Positions 15,558 through 21,125 of a stretch of 21,125 nt of DNA are shown in pieces. The stretch lies in assembly GCA_043813895.1 (NCBI GenBank), contig JBDRKQ010000168.1, positions 1 through 21,125 on the forward strand, written 5' to 3'. The notes beneath the pieces were generated by a model. That model was not told the origin of the DNA, searched no databases, and saw only the letters and a program-made list of their open reading frames with translations. This DNA is from CAZTAR01 sp043813895. GTDB lineage: Bacteria > Planctomycetota > Phycisphaerae > UBA1845 > UTPLA1. Made by a program: the position numbers and the translations under genes. The stretch's first letter is position 1. Each line of letters begins with the position of its first letter.

Positions 15558-15695
15558 GATAGGACCCGCGTCGCAACAACTGCTGGTGATGGCTTGGCTG
15601 TCAGCGATCCTAAGAACCGTTGTCAGTCCGACCTGTTCCCGAGGTTGGAGTTCCGCTGACGGGGGTTGAGGGACAGGAGGCAAGCGCCTTCCGTG

Positions 15696-18600
15696 ATGGG
15701 TATTCTCAAACGCGCACTGCCTTTCCTGGGTTGGATCAAGGATCTCAACGCAGCGACGGTGCGCGCCGATCTTACGGCCGGCGTCACGGTGGCCCTGGTC
15801 CTGATTCCCCAGTCGATGGCCTATGCCCAACTGGCCGGCCTCCCCGCCTACTACGGCCTTTATGCGGCGTTCTTGCCGCCGATGGTCGCGAGCCTTTTCG
15901 GGTCGAGCCGCCAACTCGCGACCGGGCCTGTGGCAGTTGTCTCTTTGATGACGGCCGCAACATTGGAGCCCATCGCTACGGCCGGCAGCGCCGAGTACAT
16001 AACGTATGCCATCCTACTCGCTCTCATGGTGGGCGTATTTCAACTGCTCTTGGGGCTGTTCCGGTTGGGACTTGTTGTGAACTTCCTGTCCCACCCGGTC
16101 GTCAACGGCTTCACTTGTGCGGCGGCGTTGATCATCGCTACGTCCCAACTCCCGAAGATCTTCGGCGTGTACGTCGACAAGGCTGAACATCACTACGAGA
16201 CTGTCTTTAGAGTTGTGGTCGCCGCTATCGATCACACACACTGGCCAACTCTGGGGATGGCTGCCCTCGCTTTCGGGACGATGATTCTCCTGAAGAGGAT
16301 CAACCCGAAGATGCCCAATGTGCTCGTCGCAGTCGCCCTCACAACAGTACTTTCCGTTCTCGTTCGCTTTCAGGATGACGAGCAAGTGAGCATTGCCCAG
16401 ATTCAATCATCGGACGTTGCGAACAGAGTAGACCGCTTCAACGCCATCATAGCAGAGCGAGAGAAGGCTGAGACACTCAGGGCGGACACAAGCAAGTCGA
16501 TATCCGAACTGGCGGTTTGGGGCGATGAGGAGACTTCCAGGCCCTGCGCGCGATGTCATGAACACCTGGACATCGATATGTTGAGGAGTCAGCCTGCAAG
16601 GGCGTCGCGCTCCCGTTCGGGGAAAGCGGCCGCCGTCCATCAGATGGCGGGCCTGCTCGATGCCTACATCCACGGACTGAAGCGGCAGGAATCTGAGATT
16701 CGTGCTCAACTGCGTGCCTACCGGTTCGAGCGCGGCGTAGGATCTGGCGGCGAAGCGACCTTCTTCTTTTGCGGCCAACAGCCGCAAGGCGTGAACGACA
16801 GCACAACGTGCTGGCGTATGAAGGTAGGCGGCTGCTCACTGGACACAGACAAGATTACAGTCATGGGGGGCGGGGCCGTAGTGGGCACGATTCCGGAAGG
16901 GCTGCCGGAATTCAGATTGCCGCCTGTCAGTGATCACTTGGCGGGGATGCTGCAGTTCATTCCCGCGGCCATCATTATCTCGATGCTGGGCTTCATGGAG
17001 GCCATTTCAATTGCCAAGGCCATGGCAGCCAGGACGCGCCAGAAGCTGGATCCTAACCAGGAGCTGATTGGTCAGGGTCTGGCCAACATCCTCGGATGCT
17101 GCGCGCAGAGCTATGCCTGTTCGGGCTCCTTTTCTCGATCGGCTGTCAACCTGCAAGCCGGGGCGCGGACCGGCTTATCGAACGTCGTGTCGAGCGGAGT
17201 TGTAGTAGTCGTATTGTTGTTCTGCACGTCGCTGCTCTATTACCTGCCCCAAGCGGTCTTGGCGGCAATCATCATGATGGCCGTGGTCGGACTGCTTAAC
17301 GTCAGCGGTTTTGTTCACGCCTGGCGCGTGCAGAGGTTTGACGGCGTCACAGGTGTCGTCAGCTTCGCGGGCACACTGGTGTTTGCCCCGCACTTGGAAT
17401 GGGGCATTGTCATGGGAGTCGCCCTCTCTCTCGGAGGTTACCTTGTCCGCACGATGCGGCCGAAAGTGGCAAGACTCTCACCGCACCCGGATGGCTCGCT
17501 CCGAGATGCCAGTCGGCATAGGCTCGCGCAGTGTCGACACCTGGCCGTCATTCAATTCGACGGTCCGCTCAATTTCGCAAGCGTCAATTACCTCGAGGAC
17601 GAAGTTCTGGCTCAAGTTGCTGAGATGCCGAATCTGAAACACGTGCTGGTCGACGCCCACGGCATTAGCGAGATCGATGCATCCGGCGAAGAGATGCTGC
17701 GCCACCTGATACAACAGCTACGCAGTTCAGGGTACTATGTGTCGTTCAGCGGACTCAAAGAGGATATCCTCGACGCCCTTAAACGGGCCCACCTCTATGA
17801 ACTCATCGGCGAGCATCACTTCTTTTCCACGCAGGCTCAAGCTGTTGCTGGTGTCTATGCCCTGGCACACGCCGGCTCGTCAGAGCGCGATTGCCCTTTT
17901 CGCACGGTTATGCCGCGCGTGACTGAACTCTCGCTCTATCAGGACGGATCGCTTCGTGATGCCCAGCGGCGGGATCTTCCTGTATGCGCGCATATTGCCA
18001 TCTTCCGGTTTGACGCCACCCTCAACCTCGCCAATACGAGCTTCCTTGGAGAGGAGACGCTTAAACTTGTGTCAGATCGACCCCGACTCCGCCATATCAT
18101 GTTTGCAGCCCAGGGCATCGCCGACATCAACGCTTCCGGTGCCGAGAAGCTTGGACAGCTGGTTGAGCGGCTGCGGAACGATGGGTATGACATTGCTTTC
18201 AGCAGTTTCAACGATAATGTCGTGGATCTACTCAATCGGATGGGTGTCATCACGAAAATCGGCGAAGACCACATCTATCCCACCCAAGCTCTGGCGATAG
18301 TCGGTATCTATGCTAAGGCCCACGCCGACTCAAGCGAGACAAACTGCCCGTTGCTGCCCCTACTGCCTCACGTGACCGAGCTGTCCTTGCATCCGGACGG
18401 ATCCCTCAGAGACGCTCGCCGGCATGGGCTGAAGCTCTGCCGCCACATTGCTGCTATCCGGTTCGACGGACCGCTCAACTTTGCTACGGTCGGCTATCTC
18501 GAGAGCGAGCTACTGGACCGTCTGAAAGGCCGTGCCGAGTTGACAAGTGTGCTGATTGTTGCGCACGCCATTCATCGCATCGATGCGCGCGCAGCCGCCA

Positions 18601-18857
18601 AGCTCCGCCTTCTTGTCGAACATCTGCGCCGGAGCGACTACACCGTTGCGTTCAGCGGCCTCCAGGACACCGTCTTGGATGTGCTGCGCCAGACGGGTGC
18701 ATACGATGCGATCCGCGACGACCATAGTTATCCCACGCAGGCGCTCGCGATCGCCGGAATCTATGCCAAGACGCACAGGGATTCTGTCGAGAAGGAATGC
18801 CCCTTGCTCGAGGTCGTCTACAAGGATTCCCGGCGTCAGGATGAGCGAGGATCCTGA
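15696..18857 (+). CDS. SulP-family anion transporter with periplasmic Cys/CxxCH insertion and three tandem STAS units
   Basis: A 1053-residue membrane protein. Residues 20-235 and 400-590 form the SulP/SLC26 core, with RADLTAGVTVALVLIPQSMA (TM1), AGLPAYYGLYAAFLPP, GPVAVVSLMTA, LSHPVVNGFT and, after the insert, GTIPEGLPEFRLPP and GFMEAISIAKAMA. SulP proteins move sulfate, bicarbonate or dicarboxylates; the ion cannot be told here. Between TM7 and TM8, predicted periplasmic, lie ~155 extra residues with a helix-rich body, CARCH (284-288), and Cys359, 372 and 380. The cytoplasmic tail holds three STAS units beginning at residues ~591, 742 and 893. Typical SulP proteins have ~550 residues and one STAS. 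ATG 15696 was chosen; GGAGG lies 15 bases upstream, and GTG 15693 is one codon earlier. It is the last gene of the cluster. Confidence 0.92.
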   Translation: MGILKRALPFLGWIKDLNAATVRADLTAGVTVALVLIPQSMAYAQLAGLPAYYGLYAAFLPPMVASLFGSSRQLATGPVAVVSLMTAATLEPIATAGSAEYITYAILLALMVGVFQLLLGLFRLGLVVNFLSHPVVNGFTCAAALIIATSQLPKIFGVYVDKAEHHYETVFRVVVAAIDHTHWPTLGMAALAFGTMILLKRINPKMPNVLVAVALTTVLSVLVRFQDDEQVSIAQIQSSDVANRVDRFNAIIAEREKAETLRADTSKSISELAVWGDEETSRPCARCHEHLDIDMLRSQPARASRSRSGKAAAVHQMAGLLDAYIHGLKRQESEIRAQLRAYRFERGVGSGGEATFFFCGQQPQGVNDSTTCWRMKVGGCSLDTDKITVMGGGAVVGTIPEGLPEFRLPPVSDHLAGMLQFIPAAIIISMLGFMEAISIAKAMAARTRQKLDPNQELIGQGLANILGCCAQSYACSGSFSRSAVNLQAGARTGLSNVVSSGVVVVVLLFCTSLLYYLPQAVLAAIIMMAVVGLLNVSGFVHAWRVQRFDGVTGVVSFAGTLVFAPHLEWGIVMGVALSLGGYLVRTMRPKVARLSPHPDGSLRDASRHRLAQCRHLAVIQFDGPLNFASVNYLEDEVLAQVAEMPNLKHVLVDAHGISEIDASGEEMLRHLIQQLRSSGYYVSFSGLKEDILDALKRAHLYELIGEHHFFSTQAQAVAGVYALAHAGSSERDCPFRTVMPRVTELSLYQDGSLRDAQRRDLPVCAHIAIFRFDATLNLANTSFLGEETLKLVSDRPRLRHIMFAAQGIADINASGAEKLGQLVERLRNDGYDIAFSSFNDNVVDLLNRMGVITKIGEDHIYPTQALAIVGIYAKAHADSSETNCPLLPLLPHVTELSLHPDGSLRDARRHGLKLCRHIAAIRFDGPLNFATVGYLESELLDRLKGRAELTSVLIVAHAIHRIDARAAAKLRLLVEHLRRSDYTVAFSGLQDTVLDVLRQTGAYDAIRDDHSYPTQALAIAGIYAKTHRDSVEKECPLLEVVYKDSRRQDERGS
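17466..18815 (+). repeat. Three tandem STAS-encoding units, 453-bp period
   Basis: The landmark L-S-x-x-x-DGSLRDA occurs at residues 594, 745 and 896 of the SulP protein, exactly 151 residues apart each time. Each unit then has C-x-H-(I/L)-A, an FD-x-x-LN strand, and ends with a short Asp/Ser-rich stretch and Cys-Pro. Protein similarity is strong while DNA has diverged, so the duplications are old. The DASG loop is DASG in unit 1, NASG in unit 2 and DARA in unit 3. Confidence 0.9.
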
Positions 18858-19219
18858 GGCGGCCTGGGTGTACTCGTTTACCTATCTTTGAGCAGCCAAA
18901 CGGACTGCCCGCCCGTGGTCGAGAAACGCCGCGTGACGATGGGGTACGGCATGCAGGGGATCGCGAAAGCCGGCCTTCATTGTTCTACGGCGGCTCCCGG
19001 CAACGGGCCAGCGATGGTGGGCACGGCTTCACCGCAGGGAACCGCGCCAAGGCTCGATCCAGGAAGCGGAGCACGTCACAGCATTCCGTCCTCAGGCAGC
19101 GGGCATCACCGTCCAGATCGGCATTGGTCTCGTCCATTTGGCCCTCTCCGTCATCTGTGCCTGTGCGTGTTGCGTCAGAGACCTCCACCTTCGCCAGTCG
19201 TGAAGTGATGGAGACCCTG
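18858..19219. other. Convergent intergenic stretch, nothing recognised
   Basis: These 362 bases lie between the SulP gene and the converging minus-strand operon. Frames on either strand lack motifs and good starts. They may hold the decayed remainder of the short protein at 19220-19435, but I could not reconstruct it. No clear terminator hairpin was seen. Confidence 0.4.
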
Positions 19220-19435
19220 CTACGCAATGGCCGTGTGATACGGGTATCGAACGTAGAAGTCGTCGAGTTCAACAACCACAAGTTCCCCGCCGGGGTCCAT
19301 CGTAAACTGCACCGTTTGTGGAATGTACACGGCCAGCGACATCCCTGGCAGGTGATTGCAGAAGTACGCGGACTGCATGAGATTCTCTCGCCCCAGGGGT
19401 GAATTGCGGAAAATGTGCAGCATGGTCGTTTTCAT
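19220..19435 (-). CDS. Short protein, probably the truncated head of a larger conserved protein
   Basis: The 71-residue product begins MKTTMLHIFRNSPLGRENLM and continues QSAYFC, LAVYIPQTVQFTMD, VVVELDDFYVRYP before a stop. The HIFRN-PxGRE...YIP...V-V-ELD pattern resembles, from memory, the opening of a larger UspA-like stress-protein family; I hold that loosely. No intact continuation is found downstream in any frame, so it is likely a truncated gene. GGAGG at 19447-19451 lies 11 bases before the ATG; an internal ATG at 19423 is another possible start. It follows the sensor kinase by 41 bases on the same strand and so may be co-transcribed. Its role is unknown. Confidence 0.5.
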   Translation of the reverse strand: MKTTMLHIFRNSPLGRENLMQSAYFCNHLPGMSLAVYIPQTVQFTMDPGGELVVVELDDFYVRYPYHTAIA

Positions 19436-19476
19436 TACGATTTCTTCCTCCAAGAGCGATCCGATTTCACGGTGGT

Positions 19477-20946
19477 CTAGCGTGCCCCAGCAGGCCGGGG
19501 TGGTTGATCGGCGCCGCGATCCAATGGGATGGTAACAACCACGGAGGTTCCTTCGCCCGGTGAGCTGGAGATGTCGATGCTCCCGCCGTGGCATTCAGCA
19601 ATCATGCGGCAGATCGAAAGCCCGAGGCCGGCGCCGCCGTGTTGTGCCGACCTGGCACGATCGACGCGGTAGAACCGGTCAAATACGCGCGCCAGATGGT
19701 CGGCGGGAATCCCTCGGCCTGTGTCGCTGATTTCGAGTCTGGCGTTCCCGTTCATGGGAGTGAGCGAAACGGTGATTCGCCCCCGCGTGTTCGTGTTCTT
19801 GATGGCGTTGTCGAGCAGATTCCCGACAAGCTGCCGCAACCGGACGCCGTCACCCTCAATCTGGATTTCCTGACAATCGCCCAATACCAGCTCGATTCCG
19901 CGGTCGCAGGCCAGGGGCTCGTAGAGATCGGCCACGCTCCGAACAGCGCGGCCGAGCCACACGCCCTCTTTCCGGAGGATCTGATGACCTGCGTCCGCCC
20001 TCGCCAGCAACAGGAGGTCCTCGGCAATCCGTGAGAGGCGGTCATAGTGTTCGATGCTGTTCTCGAGCACGCGTCTCAGGTCCTCCGCCGGGCGGTTGCG
20101 GGTCAGCGCGACTTCGGCGTTTCCACGGAGCGCGGCAAGGGGCGAGCGCAGTTCGTGTGATGCATCCGCCGTGAACTGCTGCACTTGATCGACGTGGCGC
20201 TCGATCCGATCCAACATGCGGTTAATGGTCTCCGCCAACCGGTCCACCTCATCATCCGTGCCGGCGAGTGGGACGCGCTCGCCCAGTGTCTCGGCGCCGA
20301 TCCGTCCGGCGGTCTCGGTCAGCGTCTGCACCGGCCGGAGGCTTCGGCTGGAGAGGAACCGCCCCGCCGCCACCGCGAGGATCGCCGCAAGGGCCAAGCC
20401 GATGGCACACACGCGCCGAAACAGGGCGAGGGACGTCGTCATACGATCGAGGAGGTAGCTTGCCTGCGCCGTACAGGGCTGGCCATCGGCTGTCTTCACA
20501 CGCAGACTGCCGACACGATACGGGAAGGGCTGGCCAGCGGGTTTGACGGTTGCGTAGTGAGGCGGCGGCCTTTCGTCGCGCCAGTTGGGTGGGGGAACCC
20601 ACAAACCCGCCAGAGGGTCGTCCGGCTCGCTGGTGACAATCACGTCGCCGCCTTCACCGAAGAGCCGGAAGGCCAAGTCGTGCCGCGTCCGGCTACCGAG
20701 TTCGCGACGGATAGCGTGCTCCAGGCCAGAATGGTCGCCGGGATGGCTGTTCACGGTGACCATGAATTCTCGGATTTCCCCTTCAAGAAAAACATCGATT
20801 TCGCTGCGGAGTGCGTAAAAGAGTCCCGCGTACAAGACAGCGCATAAGAGAGCGCACACCGCGAGCGTGACGCTCGCGCCCCAAATGGTCAGCCGCGCGC
20901 CGATGGTCCGGAAGGACCTGCTACGCCTCGGCGGGCCGCAAGACAT
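19477..20946 (-). CDS. HAMP-containing sensor histidine kinase (heavy-metal/envelope-type, CusS-like)
   Basis: A 489-residue inner-membrane sensor kinase. Helix 1 is at ~22-46, a ~120-residue periplasmic region at ~47-170, helix 2 at ~178-198 and HAMP at ~199-255 (RSLRPVQTLTETAGRIGAET, DEVDRLAETINRML). Then come H-box FTADASHELRSPLAAL with His264, N-box GNLLDNAIKNT, G1 DTGRGIP, FDRFYRVD and G2 GGAGLGLSI, all intact. The layout and H-box are typical of the family that includes CusS, but the signal cannot be inferred. Its start overlaps the end of the response regulator by 26 bases, with GGAG seven bases before the ATG. It is GC-rich like the chromosome, unlike the neighbouring SulP cluster. 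Confidence 0.93.
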   Translation of the reverse strand: MSCGPPRRSRSFRTIGARLTIWGASVTLAVCALLCAVLYAGLFYALRSEIDVFLEGEIREFMVTVNSHPGDHSGLEHAIRRELGSRTRHDLAFRLFGEGGDVIVTSEPDDPLAGLWVPPPNWRDERPPPHYATVKPAGQPFPYRVGSLRVKTADGQPCTAQASYLLDRMTTSLALFRRVCAIGLALAAILAVAAGRFLSSRSLRPVQTLTETAGRIGAETLGERVPLAGTDDEVDRLAETINRMLDRIERHVDQVQQFTADASHELRSPLAALRGNAEVALTRNRPAEDLRRVLENSIEHYDRLSRIAEDLLLLARADAGHQILRKEGVWLGRAVRSVADLYEPLACDRGIELVLGDCQEIQIEGDGVRLRQLVGNLLDNAIKNTNTRGRITVSLTPMNGNARLEISDTGRGIPADHLARVFDRFYRVDRARSAQHGGAGLGLSICRMIAECHGGSIDISSSPGEGTSVVVTIPLDRGADQPPRPAGAR

Positions 20947-21125
20947 AGCCTACTCCACGAATGGTATGAATGAGCGGCGGGTCGAACCCGCGATCGACCT
21001 TCTTCCGAAGGCGGTTGATATGCACGTCGACGACGTTTGTCATCGGGTCCTGGTTCATGTCCCAGACGTGCTCCAGAATCATCGTGCGCGACAAGACTTG
21101 TCCCGTGTTGCGCGCCAAGTAGTCC
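20921..21125 (-). CDS. OmpR/PhoB-family response regulator, C-terminal part (5' end beyond window)
   Basis: The visible 68 codons encode the end of a winged-helix DNA-binding domain: DYLARNTGQVLSRTMILEHV, then VDVHINRLRKKVD, which is the recognition helix, and HTIRGVGYVL, the closing hairpin, followed by RPAEA. This is the OmpR/PhoB class, closest in feel to CusR-type regulators paired with kinases like the next gene. The receiver domain lies outside the window. Overlap with the kinase gene shows that they form one operon and one two-component pair. Confidence 0.93.
   Translation of the reverse strand, partial: DYLARNTGQVLSRTMILEHVWDMNQDPMTNVVDVHINRLRKKVDRGFDPPLIHTIRGVGYVLRPAEA

Noticed and set aside
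18888..19402. Plus and minus frames between SulP and the sensor kinase operon
   Set aside because: They are short, without motifs or ribosome sites, and do not continue the truncated protein at 19220-19435 convincingly.
20965..20995. tRNA-like GGGTCGAACCCGCGATCG text
   Set aside because: It resembles a T-arm but lies in the response-regulator coding sequence, with no acceptor stem or anticodon arm around it.
1..21125. CRISPR array, rRNA, tRNA, toxin-antitoxin or phage genes
   Set aside because: I looked for regularly spaced repeats, RNA cloverleaf signatures and paired small genes and saw none.

Overview
The window most likely comes from a Planctomycetota bacterium. The flanking chromosome is GC-rich (by hand count 65% at 4021-4080, 72% at 5701-5760, 75% at 20281-20340). 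It carries two interspersed repeats whose chance translations, QPEAQA and GVPPV...GETPVPQ, I associate with planctomycete genomes, and it has single, scattered housekeeping genes on both strands. The phylum call is an inference, because no rRNA is present.

Layout. 1-315: end-truncated methionyl-tRNA synthetase beta-type tRNA-binding protein (-). 403-2562: lipoprotein with an alpha/beta-hydrolase fold and a long disordered tail (-). 2980-3411: ArfB ribosome-rescue hydrolase (-). 3679-4836: fused chorismate mutase/prephenate dehydrogenase (+). 5057-6319: NhaP-type Na+/H+ antiporter (-). 6391-7008: coiled-coil protein of unknown function (-). 7027-11000 is a worn accessory strip: an interspersed repeat, the head of an IS5-type transposase fused to a frameshifted IS630-type transposase, a membrane protein with a SEC-C-like cysteine motif, a DUF2062 membrane protein, and gene scraps.

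11001-18857 is the centre of interest. It is a six-gene + strand cluster, visibly poorer in GC (52-57% in four hand-counted lines): (1) cytidylate-kinase-like/BON-like/receiver fusion, (2) dCache histidine kinase, (3) stand-alone receiver, (4) second histidine kinase with its H-box but a ruined ATP site, (5) stand-alone receiver, (6) a 1053-residue SulP anion transporter with three tandem STAS units at an exact 151-residue spacing and a ~155-residue predicted periplasmic insertion containing CxxCH and three more cysteines. No protein in the cluster has a DNA-binding domain. The signal therefore plausibly ends on protein partners, with the STAS array of the transporter the obvious candidate. 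I read this as an anion-sensing and transport module driven by a phosphorelay, probably acquired horizontally.

18858-21125: a non-coding stretch, then on the minus strand a partial OmpR-type response regulator, its HAMP sensor kinase, and a short, probably truncated, protein.
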